Shown here: piece after piece, positions 19,636-31,002 of the stretch | How the letters are laid out: each line of letters starts with the position of its first letter | How positions within the stretch are numbered: the first letter of the stretch is position 1 | NCBI GenBank assembly: GCA_012656075.1 | Contig: JAAKBF010000360.1 | Coordinates: forward strand, 62,001-126,000 | Direction of reading: 5' to 3' | Source of the DNA: Phytophthora hibernalis | Taxonomy: Eukaryota > Oomycota > Peronosporomycetes > Peronosporales > Peronosporaceae | Length of the DNA stretch: 64,000 nucleotides | Made by a program: the position numbers and the translations under genes | Notes under the pieces: model-generated | What the model was told of the DNA's origin: nothing | The model's database searches: none | What the model saw: only the letters and a program-made list of their open reading frames with translations

Positions 19636-22148
19636 ATGAACTATCTTCACCTGTCGACATTTTCGATTTATCTTCTCGGTCAAGCAGTCACCTGCAACAA
19701 AAGCTACTCTGGAGAACCGCGTTGCAGGCTGGTCCACGGGATGGTTGACGACAATGGTGATTCTGGCGACGGAGAATTGCCTATAGGCGTCAGACTGTTT
19801 CGGCGAACCGCGGATGAGGGCGATGGCGCGGTCAGCCGTGACTCTCCCGAGTCGCAGAGTAGTGACGATGGGTCCGACTCGTCCTATGACTTCGACAACA
19901 GCACCGATTTCACCACGGGGACAACGAATCTGTTTCAACACGCGTTTTTGCCGTAATTGGAGTCTTTGAGTCAATGTCTGACGCAAGGGCGGCAATGTTT
20001 GAGCGTGAAGACAACATTTACATCTACGAAACTAGGTACTTAACCGATCGGCTCCTAGCGCGTGTATACGGTTGTCAGTCTCATGACCGCTGCCAACACC
20101 GCTTCAAGATCAAAACCATTCTCGACAATTCGCCACGGGATGTCTTTCAGCTCGAGCAGTCGGATGTCCATGGGTTGATTGAAGTCGATGTCCGCCGCCG
20201 AGGGATTCATCCAACATTGCTTGAGGAGGTTGACGTCCTTCTCAATATGGGTTGGGGGATGCAACTTCGATCGAGTTTGAACCACCGCTACAGAGAGCAG
20301 CCGCGCATGCTGCGCATTGTACCGACACGAAAGCAGCTTGAGAATCGCAAAGCCTTTCTAGTTCGCCAGTCACCCGACGGTTGGGATGTCACCAACCACG
20401 CTTCCTTTACGACCTGGGCAAGCACTCGCATGTGCTCGACGCATGAGCAATTCCATTCGGTCAGAGATCCAATCTAGAAGATCTCCGCATGAATTATATG
20501 ATTGTGTTGGACGCGTTCACGGTTGAGAGCCAAGCGGACGGGGAAGGAACGTCCTTTGGGGTGATCGTGACTTCCCGGTGTGTCTTCCAAAACGTGACGA
20601 AAGCTGTGAGAGACCAGAGTGACGAGCTTGTATGCGTCACAGACGGCACGTACAAATTGCATTATGGAGGGTGGACCGTGGTGGACTGTGGGTCAACTGC
20701 AGCCGTGTGGGCGAGGGGAAAGAGCGTTCATCGGTTCGTTCCCTGGGCTTACATGTTCGTTAGGAGCGAATCCATCGCTTCGTACTCGAGGATGTTTGAA
20801 GTCATTGCGGATCGAGCGCGAGCATTCCTAGAGGTCGTGGTGACTGCGGCTTTCGGTTGCCTTGACCACTCGGACGCTATAGCGTCAGCTTTCGTGCAGG
20901 TTTGGCCCCAAATAACACTTACGAACTGCTGGCCTCACTTGGCTCGTCAAGTACGAAAGAAGAGATCACTGCTGATAATGATCGAACTGTACGAGGAGAT
21001 CATACAACCTGGTGTGCATCTTCTGCGGTCGGTGCGGACTCACAAGCAGTTTACCAAGATGGCAACAGCAGTTATCGACAACTGGATTGCTCGCGGTGAA
21101 ACTGCGTATGCTCAGTGGTTTAAGGAGGTGTACCTGGCCGAGCGGTGGAGCCGCTGGCACATCAATGGATCTGGAATTGCTGGAGTCATTCCGAGTCAGC
21201 AAGGCATTGAGTCCCACCACAGTGTCATCAAGAAAACATGCGTTCCTAGTTCTCGAGCATCGACAAGTGGGGTGTTGCAAGGCATTCTTCCGCGTATTCT
21301 GAGATCCGATGGAGAAAGTCTTTGCCCAGACACGGCCGCGCATTTCTGCGAGGGACCTGTGCCTCCTGAGATGATCGCTAAGGCAATGCTGTTATTGGCG
21401 ACCGAGAGCAACTACAAACTAGTGCAAGAAGGGTGAGGTCGCCACAGACGCTTGGTAGCGATCGTTATGAACAGTGCCAACTATATTGTGGGTCCTGGGG
21501 GCCGAAGTGGACGACGAGCGTGCAGATAAATTCCTCCGCTCGCTAAACGGAAGGTTGCCGAGAGGAATCAAGGCAGTCGAGCTCGAAGCTGAGCTGTTGT
21601 CACTTCACAGAGTTTTGGTGAAATCGCAAACTTTTCCCCAGCGCTTCGAGCTAGTGCCAATTTGGCCTGCAGAGCACATCAGGAGCGTGCGCGAGTTTTT
21701 GCATTGCACATGCGAAGCTTTTGTCAGATCTAGGTCGGTGTGCTCCCACGTATTGACAACGTTATCCATTTTGGGCCTATTAGATGTTCAGGTAGCGATG
21801 GCTAGCGTGCCAGTGAGGCGGACACCCGGACGACCTCAATCTCGGCGCCCAGCTTTGACTAGAAAAGAAAACCAAGATGGTTTCTACGAAGTCGATCATC
21901 TAATTAGGCTTTTTCTACGGCAACCCGGCCAGCCATTGCAATGGCGCGTGATGGCTGATCTCACGTTGGGCCAGAACACGACGGAAACCAGCGCATTTGT
22001 TGGAGAAGTGGTGGCACTTCGAATGGATGATGGAGTGTACAAGTGGTCGGTGAAGTTTGGTGATGGCCGTCTCGTCGATTACGAAGCTGAACAGCTAGCA
22101 CGAGCGGTGAACCGGGCGCACAGTCTCGACGTTCGTGTAACGATCTAA
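19636..22148 (+). pseudogene. Mutator-like (MULE) transposase with SWIM finger and C-terminal Tudor-like tail, frameshifted
   Basis: The gene needs four frames. 19636-19956 gives an acidic/serine-rich N-terminus. 19974-20477 gives a small Cys/His region (YGCQSHDRCQHRF) and a DNA-binding-like part. 20489-21436 is the MULE catalytic region: LVCVTDGTYKLHYGGW, then FGCLDHSDAIASAFVQVWP and ITLTNCWPHLARQ. 21474-22148 has the SWIM zinc finger HCTCEAFVRSRSVCSH (CxC...CxH). It ends with FVGEVVALRMDDGVYKWSV and FGDGRLVDYEAEQL, which look like a Tudor/agenet-type barrel. Total length is about 830 residues. It is broken and presumably inactive as written. The last frame change differs in sign from those in the housekeeping genes. 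Confidence 0.85.
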
Positions 22149-23095
22149 AGACGCTCACATTACGTGCGTATATGTATGTCTAGCTCGTATACATTGGATA
22201 CATTTAGTGATTAGAGGCTAGAAGTAGCGAGCGCTACGGGCGTTGCGAACTAGGGACCTGCTCATCAAATAATATTGCTTGCTCTTTACCCGTATAGCAA
22301 GCGAATTAAACCCATTCAAGGCTAACGTCTATTGTCCTCAGTGTTGTAGCAAAGCGATGCGAGTTATCTCACAGGTACGAGAAGCGCGGACGTCGTAATA
22401 GCATCGAGTATATGTACATTAGCCTAAAATGACGAATATGGCTGCCAAATGTTAGTACAATGGCAGGATAATTGTTCCGGTCGATGTCTGAGAAGTGCAG
22501 ACTAATACAAGCGTTGGGCAAGTTGCACTTCAACATGTAACACTGCAACTCGTTGAAGTTGGTTGTGGTGTACAACACACGACATACATAAATATGCAAA
22601 TGGCTCTCTAATATTATATCAATTGTTAAGGGTAACAGGTCGAGCTGGCAGATGGTGAGAATGTGACAGACGACAAGTGCCAACAACAGGTTGACAGGGC
22701 TGTAGGAAGGCAACAGCACAACAGTGCTAAAGTAACAGCTCATAAATAGCACCCATTCTAGACGCCGTCTCACTGAATCCGGAACCGATACCAAAAAGAT
22801 AAAGGAGTCTACCGATTAGGACCACAAGTCCCAGCAGACGACAAAAGCAAGCATCGGAGGACGCTTCGAGCATGCAAGTGGAAAAGTCGTCTATTCAAGT
22901 CGATTTGTAGATCGTCCTAAGCGATGCCGTCTAGCGAGGTTGCGCAGGACATCAAGGTCCAAACAGAAGACGAGAGAAGTACCCCAACACCGTCCATCAA
23001 ACTACATCTCGTTTGTTTATCCACAGTCACTATGAGCAAGGCCAGGTTTATCGCTAGCAGGAAATCGAGCAGTAACTAAAGTCAACCGGAGCCAC
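22149..23095. other. Spacer with a repeat block, no gene recognised
   Basis: A 141-codon minus-strand frame (22369-22794) begins at TTG, is hydrophobic and has no recognised domain. I do not call it. 22838-22950 is related to 41813-41915 (separate entry). Confidence 0.4.
22838..22950 (+). repeat. Diverged repeat block shared with 41813-41915
   Basis: Two conserved islands, cgacaaaagcaagcatcgg with aggacgc at the left and ctagcgaggttgcgcaggac at the right, occur in the same order and orientation at 41.8 kb. The islands are about 66 bp apart here and 58 bp apart there. Family unknown. Confidence 0.6.
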
Positions 23096-23157
23096 TTAGC
23101 CCTCGTGACGCTGTGCCTTGATCAGCTGCTTCTTCATAACGTAGAAGCGCAGAAACG
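23096..23157 (-). other. Duplicated copy of the terminal exon of the BAP31-like gene
   Basis: The minus strand reads FLRFYVMKKQLIKAQRHEG and a stop. The real last exon just upstream reads LLRFHAMKKQLIKAQRHED and a stop. The DNA is a tandem duplication with a period of about 98 bp. The coding frame is open in the copy, so it could be an alternative last exon or a dead duplicate. Confidence 0.7.
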
Positions 23158-23193
23158 AGAATGCATCGCAGAAACTGCAGTCGACCGAGCTGT

Positions 23194-23739
23194 TTAGTCC
23201 TCGTGACGCTGCGCCTTGATCAGCTGCTTCTTCATTGCGTGGAAGCGCAGCAACATCCTACAACCACAACCACAACAGCACTCTTTCAGTAAACTCCACC
23301 CTCCCAATACCTCAATATCTCCTCTCCGTACCAGTAAATGGTGAAGGAGAGCGCGCTGATCCACCAGTTCCTCTCGGAGCGCCACCTCGAGGCTTTCTTC
23401 TGCAGATCGGCCGAGTAGTGGGCCTCAATGTGCGGGTCTGCGTGCAGGGCGTAGCGCTTCTGCAGGTCGTAGGTCTGTGCTGCCAGCACCACGAAGGACA
23501 CAAAGGTGATGACGGAGAAGACACTAAGTGTCCCGATGCGGATGCTGAACACCAAGTCCCCGAACTTGACGATGCCGCGGTTGAGCACCAGGCCCGGGAA
23601 CGGGATGGTCATGAGTAGCAGCCTGTAGGTTTTGTTAGTATCTCGGCGGGGAGACGTCGGACGGAGACGCGAGTTGCACGTACAGAATCACCGCTGGAGG
23701 GAGCAGCACGTAGGTGAACGACGACCACATGGACGCCAT
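23194..23739 (-). CDS. BAP31-like ER membrane protein, three exons
   Basis: Exons on the minus strand are 23739-23684, 23622-23332 and 23257-23194. The two introns (61 and 74 bp) have GT-AG ends and join in frame to give 136 residues. The protein has three hydrophobic segments: about 10-25 (YVLLPPAVILLLL), 45-66 (IGTLSVFSVITFVSFVVLAA) and 105-120 (WWISALSFTIYWMLL). A loop contains RSERNW and the tail is Lys-rich (MKKQLIKAQ). Length, topology and the R-x-x-RN-W/Y motif before the third segment match the N-terminal domain of BAP29/BAP31 proteins, which act in ER export and quality control. The coiled-coil tail of animal BAP31 is absent. A general oomycete membrane protein is the alternative. 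Confidence 0.7.
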
Positions 23740-24111
23740 ATTGACGCAGGGAGAGGAGGGGACAGCGAGTCGAGCGCGGGCTTCTTCCCGTCTTGAGCTT
23801 TTTGCGAAATGAGGATCTTATTGGACGCGCTTCTGACTCAGTATGCGAATAGAGAGGGGACATGCAGTCTGGAGGGGAGGAGGAATGACGGTGGATGGAC
23901 TGGATTTTCACTTCAACTTGCCTGCAACATGCACGCTAAGTCTTACGAACGATCTCTTGGTCCTTAATAGAGCAAGGCGACGTAGCGATGCCCATGTTGC
24001 AATGCATTTGGTTGGATGTTTTGTTGCCTACATCTTTTTGCCATGTTGTATGGGACGAGGCTTTTGATGTGGTCAAAAGGGGAACGTTGAAAACTATAGC
24101 TCGTAGTCCTA

Positions 24112-25819
24112 ATGGATCTTGGTGGCATGGATACTGCGCGTGAGCTGCAGCGCGTGGAGCGGCTTTCGTACGTGCGCTCGGTCGATGAAGGAGTGACAGA
24201 AAGACAATCGACAGTGAGCGTTACTCCGAAGGCGGGGATGAGGACGGGGGCAACTTCGTTCCGGTGATGTCCCGAACCTGTACCATTGGCGACACATTGG
24301 TCTGCTGGTTCAGTATGCCGTCGTGGGCTTGTTGTTTGGTGGTTTGCCCCGCACGGTTTACCCGTTCTTGAACAATTATCTGCACTTGAACGGCTACCAG
24401 ACGCTGTCTGCGCGCGTGCTGTTGTCGCTCCCGTGGTCGTTCAAAGTGATGATCGGCATCGTGTCGGACTGCTTTCCGATTTTCCGCTCTCGCCGCCGTG
24501 CGTATATGGTTCTGGGGTGGTTGGTCTGTTCGATCATGCTCCTGCTGCTCGTTTTCGTGAACCAAGAGCCTCCGTACTACATGGACTCAACACTGCGCGG
24601 CAAAGACCTTTCGAAGCTGTCGCCAAGTGAACTTGTTGGCCGTGTGAACTGGCAGGCTCCAAACTCGGGCTCCATTTATATCGTGCTGATGATGCTGGCC
24701 AGCTTGGGCTACATGATCTCCGACGTGGCGTCCGACGGACTCGTGGTGGAGTTCGCGCAGCGCGAGGCCGAGAGGATTCGTGGCAACATCCAGTCGACTG
24801 TGTATTTGGTCCGCAGCATCGCAATGATCCTAGCGGCGTTGCTCGTTGGGTTTGGTATGAACGGTGAAGATTATGGAGGATCGTTCTCGTGGTCGTTCTC
24901 AATGAGTCAGCTCATGCTGATCTTCTCACTGGTGAGTCTTGTCGCGATCCCAGCAGCAGTGTGGTTTGTGCAAGAGCCCCCGATCGGTGACTGTGGGCCT
25001 AAATTTCGTGAATACATGTGCAGTCTGTGGGTGCTTCTTCAGAACTCCGCAATGGTGCAGATCCTGGCCTACCGATTTTTCAGCGGCATTTTTGACGGCT
25101 TCACGATTACTGCGAGTGACCCGATTCAGCGATATTGGGCTCGTGTGCACCCGCTCAACGAGAGCTTGTTCTCCGTAATTGGTCTCATCGTTTTCAGTGT
25201 GGCGCTTTACATGACGAAGCGTATTGGGTTGGGGTGGAATTGGCGTCACGTCATTGCTTCGACGACCGTGACGGTGATAACTCTAGACGCCATTGTCGGG
25301 ATGCTCACTGTTTGGAACGTCGTTCGCAGCCAGTGGTTCTGGTTGGGCACCCCTATCCTGGAAGAACTCCCGCAGGCCATGAACTTCCTCGTGTCCACTT
25401 TTGTCGTGGTGGAGCTGGCCGAGCTTGGCAACGAGGCTGCTGTGTACGGCCTACTCACAACCGTGAGCAACCTCTCGAGTCCGTTCGCCTCGTGCATCTC
25501 CAAGAACGTCAATGCGCTCTTCGACGTGGGTGTTAATGACATCATCCGCGACTCCAAGCATGTGCGCTGGGAAGTCACTTGGACGTTCATTATCGCGTAC
25601 ATCATGAAGCTGCTGTCGCTCGCGTGGCTGCCTCTGCTTCCGCCTCAGAAGCGCGAAACCCAAGAACTCAAGCGTCGAGCTCGGTCGTGGTTCTGGGGCG
25701 GTGTGGCTACCGTCGTCATCTTCACTTTCGCTCTAGTCTGGTCTGTCAGCACCAATCTCCTCTCCGTTTTCCCCAGCACCGCTTGCCTCGTGCTCGCCGG
25801 TGGCTCCGGGTGCAAGTAG
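24112..25819 (+). CDS. BT1/folate-biopterin family transporter, N-terminus frameshifted
   Basis: The main frame (about 24270-25819) encodes a polytopic membrane protein of the major facilitator type. GLLFGGLPRTVYPFLNNYL, SARVLLSLPWSFKVMIGIVSD, FRSRRRAYMVLGW and SDVASDGLVVEFAQREAE are hallmarks of the BT1 family, which is greatly expanded in oomycetes and carries folates, biopterin or related compounds. About 12 membrane segments can be seen. There is no ATG in this frame upstream. The probable start ATG at 24112 leads through an N-terminal frame (MDLGGMDTARELQRVERL), then EGGDEDGGNFVPVMS in a second frame, then NLYHWRHIGLLVQYAVVG in the third. Each step fits one missing base. Full length would be about 569 residues. 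Substrate unknown. Confidence 0.82.
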
Positions 25820-25927
25820 CTGCACTGCAACTTGACCATGGTGAAGACTTTTATGGATGTCACGCTCTCACTTAGTTTTATGTCTAACGGTACTTGTAGC
25901 TCTCGATAATTGTGTTTTCAACCAATC

Positions 25928-26897
25928 ATGATCAATTATCGTACACACCATCAGAACCGACCGATCCACACCGCTAAGAGAGATGCTGCGCTTCGTGTCC
26001 GCCCCGTCGCCCGCGCCGCGCAGAAGTCGGCACTGCAGAGCCGCCCCCGTGCACTGCAGACTGTGACCCATCGTCCTGTTGCCTCGTCGCGCAGCTTCAC
26101 GTCCACGCGCTCGCGTCTGAACCCGGAAAAGGTGGCGGATGTGTCATTTTCATGAATATTCATGCAATTATTGCGTTCTAATGGAAATCATTGCGGTGAA
26201 TTGTAGCCGGCTGCACAGGCCACCAAGGAGGGACAGAAGGCTCCGGACGCACTGGTGCTCACGCCCTATGAGAAGGTGACGGCTACTGCCACTGGCGGCT
26301 TCTGGCTCGGTCTGATTGGCCTTGGAGCTGTGGGCGTCTACTTTGTGGCCCGTGAACTGTTGCCCAAGTACGTGAATGCTGAAGGTGGTAGAGTTAAGGA
26401 GAGTGGGGAGGGTTCTGACGGATGATTGTGGTGGTTGTGCAGCCGTATGAGCCCCAACGGCCTCTTCAGCGAGTCGCTGGACTTCGTCTCGGATAACACG
26501 GATGTACGTGGATGATGTTGGGTTGTACGAGCTGTAGACTGATGGGGTTATGTGGTCTTTGCTGCAGGTGACGTCGCGTCTGGGTCTGCCGATCCACGGC
26601 TACGGCCACGACCACGGTGGTCACCGTGAGGGTCGTCGTAACCGCATCGAGCACGTCAACCTGCAGGGCAAGGACGGCACCCCGCGTCTTCGCATCAAGT
26701 ACAACATCAAGGGCCCCACGGGTCACGCCTACGTGTTTGCTGAGGTGAACCAGGGCATGAAGAAGAACGAGTACGTGTACCTCATCGTCCAAGTGACCAA
26801 GACCGGCGAGCTGCTCAAGATTATTGACAACCGACAGATCCTCGCCGCAGATTCCAAGGAGGAGCAGGACGCTCTGCGTCAGCTGCTAGGCAAGTAA
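25928..26897 (+). CDS. TIM21: Mitochondrial import inner membrane translocase subunit Tim21, four exons
   Basis: Exons 25928-26131, 26207-26367, 26443-26503 and 26568-26897 join in frame across GT-AG introns of 75, 75 and 64 bp to give 251 residues. The first 60 residues are rich in Arg, Ala, Ser and Thr with few acids, as in a mitochondrial presequence. One membrane segment follows (GGFWLGLIGLGAVGVYFVA). The C-terminal Tim21 domain contains NGLFSESLDFV, LGLPIHGYG, RLRIKYNIKGPTGHAYVFAE and EYVYLIVQV. Tim21 links the TOM and TIM23 complexes and helps assemble respiratory chain proteins. It converges on the IFRD gene, 237 bp away. Confidence 0.9.
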
Positions 26898-27134
26898 GCG
26901 ACGACTCATTTTTGTATGAGCGGGACCCCAAGCTACCTCAGGCTCGGATATCCTTGGCTTCGAACCCGAAGCAAAAAGTAACAAAGGAACCCTACTCTTT
27001 CCATTGGAGTGGGTGTCTGTAGTCTGCGGACACTGCTGTTATGTCTTGGATTACCCTCTTCGTCAACTCGCGGGTGTCTACTCGTTAAATCTTGCTAGTA
27101 ATATCTAGAGTAATGGAACCGCGTGGTGGTGCTG

Positions 27135-28558
27135 CTACTCGTCATAAAGGAAGGCATTCCGAGCCTGGTCTTTGCGGGACATGTCATTCCGCTTGTTCAC
27201 TGTCTTCGCCTTGAGATTGGCACGACGCTTTACCGTGGAGATCGAGCTGAACTTCGCATTAGGATTCTCTGTGACTTCGAACACGTCGCGCAGCGCCTCG
27301 TTCTCAACGAGATGAGTCTGGAAACCAGATTGTAGCGCACGACGGAATACATGGGCCTGGAAGAAGCGGCTCCACGTAGACACTGTGAGTGTCTCGCCAT
27401 CAGCCTGCAGTTCCTTGTGGGGACCCTCTCCTGTCTGCAGCGTCTCCAGCACTTCCTTCAACATCGACCGCTGGGCCTTTCGGTTCTTCTTCCCGATACT
27501 CTTAGCCGACTCGCGCATGTACGCCTCGATGCGTGAATCCAAGCCGCCGATAGGACTCCCTGCTGACTCGTGCGAATAGGTCCAGCCGTTCTCGGCCGAT
27601 ATGAGATATTTAAACTGCACGAGCAGTGCCAGCACCTCGCACGCCGATGCTCGTACCGACGCATTCGTGCCGCCTCGAACAAACTCTGCCAAAGCAGCCA
27701 CATGGCCATGAACGATAGACTGTGCGTTGTACAGCTTGCTAATCATGACCACCGGAGTGAAGAAACTGGCGAGGAATGCCCAGCACTCCATCACTGCGAT
27801 AGTCAGCGCCTCCGGGAACTCATTTTCATCATGTCCATCGTCTTCTGCATCCTTCGCCGCCACTAGGAAACTGCCGAGCACCTCCAGTAGCTCCCACTTG
27901 GCCTCGTTGTCGGGAGAGCACACGAATGCAGCAATGCTCAGCGCATACACCGCCTCCACACGCAGTGCACTGTCTCCTCTGTCCGTAAAGATCCTCTGCA
28001 GAGGTGACAGAATGTCATTGAAAAACTCCTGTTCGTCCGCGCCAAGGGTGATGGCCACCATACTCAGCACTCGAAGAGCCAAGCTACTGGACTCCTTGCC
28101 TCTCTTCTTCAGACAGCCCAGAGTGTACGTCGTGAGCGTCACCTTGGACGTCTGCGCCCTGTCGCTCATCACTTCAGCACGTAGCATGGCCAGGATCTTC
28201 TCTAACGCCGCGATCTTGGTGCTGTCCCTCTTCTCCGTGAGCTGCTCCATGGCGCCTTGCAGGTCGTCGTCTGCCACGTCTGCGTTGTCATCGTCTTCAC
28301 TCCCTTCTTGCCACGACCTTTGCGTCCACCTGAAGCAGACGCTTGTTGCTGCTGCGCCTCCCACTGCAGCGCGCTCTCGAGTTCCGACTCCACGGACGAG
28401 TCGTCGTAGTTCGTGATGACGCTGAAGTCCACGGACCCGTCGTCCTCGCTGCCCACCATGAGCGCAGTCCGCAGCAACCGCTTGCCCTCCTCCGACAGTC
28501 GGCGGCGCTGATGCGGCTGCAGCTGCTTGGTGCGAGAACCCTTGCCAACACGAGCCAT
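27135..28558 (-). CDS. Interferon-related developmental regulator (IFRD) family protein, one frameshift
   Basis: The ATG at 28558 opens with MARVGKGSRTKQLQPHQRRR, a basic N-terminus. The body has the IFRD HEAT-like repeats (AMEQLTEKRDSTKIAALEKI, TLTTYTLGCLKKRGKESSSL, FTDRGDSALRVEAVYALSIA) and the C-terminal motif WSRFFQAHVFRRALQSGFQ, then FEVTEN. IFRD proteins act as transcriptional co-regulators and ribosome-associated factors in animals. The frame changes once near 28300-28312 (gly/lys codons, GGG and AAG runs), consistent with a missing base. Corrected length would be 474 residues. It is divergently paired with RFC2, starts 202 bp apart. Confidence 0.85.
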
Positions 28559-28759
28559 CGCCAATGATCTCTTCGGCGTCGGTTTCTGAATCTGAGAACA
28601 CAACTTCAAGCGTTGAACATGGTGTGGAAACACACAACTTATGTACACCACATAATGTTCAAATTCAAACATGATGTGGTGTGGTACACGCAACGTAATG
28701 TGACCCACCTCAGGTCACTTCATTCCGTTACTTCGGCCCACTATTGCATTGAATTGGCG
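28559..28759. promoter_or_regulatory. Bidirectional promoter between IFRD and RFC2, with an inverted repeat
   Basis: The 201-bp interval serves two divergent genes. An inverted repeat with 14-bp arms (28646-28659 CACCACATAATGTT and 28668-28681 AACATGATGTGGTG, one mismatch, 8-bp loop) sits near the middle. A third related motif, AACATGGTGTGG, is at about 28616. GTCACTTCATTCC at about 28714 matches the oomycete initiator and faces RFC2. Confidence 0.55.
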
Positions 28760-29742
28760 ATGTCGGACGACTTCGAGGCGCCGTGGGTGGAGAAGTACCG
28801 ACCGCGCGTGCTGACGGACGTGGTGGGCAACCGCGACACGATAACGAGTCTGCAGGCTATGGCGCAGGCGGGCAACATGACGAACCTGATTCTGTCGGGT
28901 CCGCCGGGCACGGGCAAGACGTCGAGCATCCTGTGTCTGGCGCGCGAGCTGCTGGGCGCCAGCGTCAAGCAGGCCGTGCTGGAGCTCAACGCGTCGGACG
29001 ACCGCGGCATCGACACGGTGCGGACCAAGATCAAGATGTTCGCGCAGCAGAAGGTGACGCTGCCCCCGGTCGCCACAAGATCGTGATCCTGGACGAAGCC
29101 GACTCCATGACGGCCGCCGCCCAACAGGCGCTACGTCGCACTATGGAGATCTTCTCGGCCACCACGCGGTTCGCGCTGGCCTGCAACAACTCGACCAAGA
29201 TCATCGAACCCATCCAGAGTCGCTGCGCCATCCTGCGCTTCACGCGGCTGCCTGACGAGATGCTGCTGCGTCGTCTGCTCACGGTCTGTCAGGAGGAGAA
29301 CGTGGGCTACAAGGAGGAAGGTCTGGCTGCACTCATCTTCACGGCCGAAGGAGACATGCGCAACGCGCTTAACAACCTGCAGGCCACGGCCAGCGGCTTC
29401 AGCTTCGTGAGCGACGAGAACGTGTTCAAGGTATGCGACCAACCTCACCCTGCTGTGGTGAGGGAGATCCTGAACCAGTGCGCCAAGGGCGAGCTGGACG
29501 GAGCTGAGAAACAAGCTGTCGATCTCTGGAAGAGCGGCTACTCCTCGCTGGACATCATTGGCACTGTATTCAGGGTGTGCAAGGCGCTGCCGATGGAAGA
29601 CGAGAAGCTCAAACTCGAGTTCATCAAGCTCATCAGCGCCACGCACATGTGCATCGCTGATGGTGTGTCCACGCTTCTGCAGATTCACGGCCTGGTGGCC
29701 AGACTGTGCGCGGTGGCACTGGCTTCGAAGACGCAGGGCTGA
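28760..29742 (+). CDS. RFC2: Replication factor C subunit 2 (clamp loader; yeast Rfc4), one frameshift
   Basis: This is a small AAA+ subunit of the clamp loader that places PCNA on DNA. The N-terminal frame has PWVEKYRPRVLTDVVGN, Walker A SGPPGTGKTSS, and LELNASDDRGIDTVR. The second frame has HKIVILDEADSMT (Walker B), AAQQALRRTMEI, the SRC motif EPIQSRCAILRF, and FTAEGDMRNALNNLQ. These match the Rfc2/Rfc4 branch closely. The frame changes at the C run 29063-29067 (five C where six would keep LPPGRHK in frame). Corrected length is 327 residues, normal for the family. The gene has no intron. Confidence 0.93.
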
Positions 29743-29808
29743 GTGCAGGTGGGGAGAACGAGGTAACGAATAGATATGACTGCGAAGTTGAAAAGGGCAT
29801 TGAGGAAC

Positions 29809-30822
29809 TTAAAGGTGGTGCTTGGAGATGCCTATCAGACAGGTACTACGCGTGAGCTTGGTTTTCGGGCCATTGCCGGGTTTGAAGGCCCTGCGCTCAC
29901 GCAGCGCCTCGGGGAGGTCTTTGGTCGCTAATTTGACAGGGTTGCGTCGATTCGGCAACATGGCACGATTCACCATGGCCTCGTCGTATGGTTCTGGCAA
30001 TCTCTCTGGGAACTTCTCAAAAGTTCCATCCTCACCTTCCTTGATCGGGTGATTGGGCCTCCACGGCTTGTACGTTGGTGCTCGTGCGGCTGCGCGTTCT
30101 TTGGGGTTCATGAGCTCCTGTGCACCTGGTGGCTTGGCGAGACACTCGTCATCCCAGCCCATGACGCGCGATGCAGCAACGTGTTCATGACTGTCGAAGA
30201 AGTCAACTCCCTCAGTGGTGGACTTGAATGGTTTGCGATCGCCTACCGCTACCTTGTGCTTCGCTTCAATAAGCTTTGCCGCTCGCCGTTCGGACTCGAA
30301 CTCGGCATCCATGGCTGGTATATTTCCGCCGATCAAAGTGCCTGCATACCCAAAGGTACCGCGACGTCCAGGGTTCGTCAGCATGTTCTTCTTCTCGAAC
30401 TGCTTGTTTTTCGGGTTGGGTTTTGGGGCCGCATTTTCCTGCTTCGCTTTTTTGATGTCGTCTTCATCGCGCTCAAACATGCCGAAGGATCCGTAGTAGT
30501 CACCTGAACCTGTGTGATTCTGAGCTGGGTTTGAGAACGTGAAGCCGTTGGGCTTGACAAATTGTTTAGTGTTCTCGAGTCGACGGCGTGCTTCAAGCTT
30601 GTACTGCTCAGCAAATTCACCTCCCAGCGGGTCAAACTTCGGGAAACCGGGACCAAACGTAGCAGCTAGCTGGCCCCTCTTGGGTGGACATGTGAGGAAC
30701 GGCTTCTGGTCACCACCAAGACCTCGCTCCTTGGAATGCTTCTTATGATACGGATCACCGACGGATATATAACTCGGATCACTAAAGCCGCCGTCACGAG
30801 ATAGCTTCGACTCCGTTGCCAT
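29809..30822 (-). CDS. CFAP96: Cilia- and flagella-associated protein 96 (C4orf47/UPF0602 family)
   Basis: Intact 337-residue frame from ATG 30822. It matches the C4orf47 family by GGFSDPSYISVGDPY at the N-terminus, the GSGDYYGSFG motif, NPGRRGTFGYAGTLIGG in the middle, and FFDSHEHV later. In animals the protein is tied to cilia and centrosomes. In an oomycete it would act in zoospore flagella. It is longer than the animal protein because of its C-terminal part with EPYDEAMVNRAMLPNRRNPVK. It converges on RFC2, with stop codons 66 bp apart. Confidence 0.85.
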   Translation of the reverse strand: MATESKLSRDGGFSDPSYISVGDPYHKKHSKERGLGGDQKPFLTCPPKRGQLAATFGPGFPKFDPLGGEFAEQYKLEARRRLENTKQFVKPNGFTFSNPAQNHTGSGDYYGSFGMFERDEDDIKKAKQENAAPKPNPKNKQFEKKNMLTNPGRRGTFGYAGTLIGGNIPAMDAEFESERRAAKLIEAKHKVAVGDRKPFKSTTEGVDFFDSHEHVAASRVMGWDDECLAKPPGAQELMNPKERAAARAPTYKPWRPNHPIKEGEDGTFEKFPERLPEPYDEAMVNRAMLPNRRNPVKLATKDLPEALRERRAFKPGNGPKTKLTRSTCLIGISKHHL

Positions 30823-31002
30823 GTCTGCAACTCTTCAATGTAAAATGCTGCTTCCAACTACGATCTTGGATCACGCACAAATGCAGATAGGCAAGTGGGG
30901 GAGAACAGCTATTTTCACGCTGGAAGTGCTTCATGACAAGAATGGATGACATTAAAATAGCGGTGCTCTTTGCAGCTAAGGACAGCTCTCAGGTCAACAC
31001 TG

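Noticed and set aside
22369..22794. 141-codon hydrophobic minus-strand frame
   Set aside because: Begins at TTG, has no family and no clear signal peptide, and lies in AT-rich spacer where hydrophobic frames arise by chance.
26941..26985. Possible tRNA-like segment (cttcgaacccgaag)
   Set aside because: Resembles a T-arm but has no matching acceptor stem, D-arm or anticodon arm around it.
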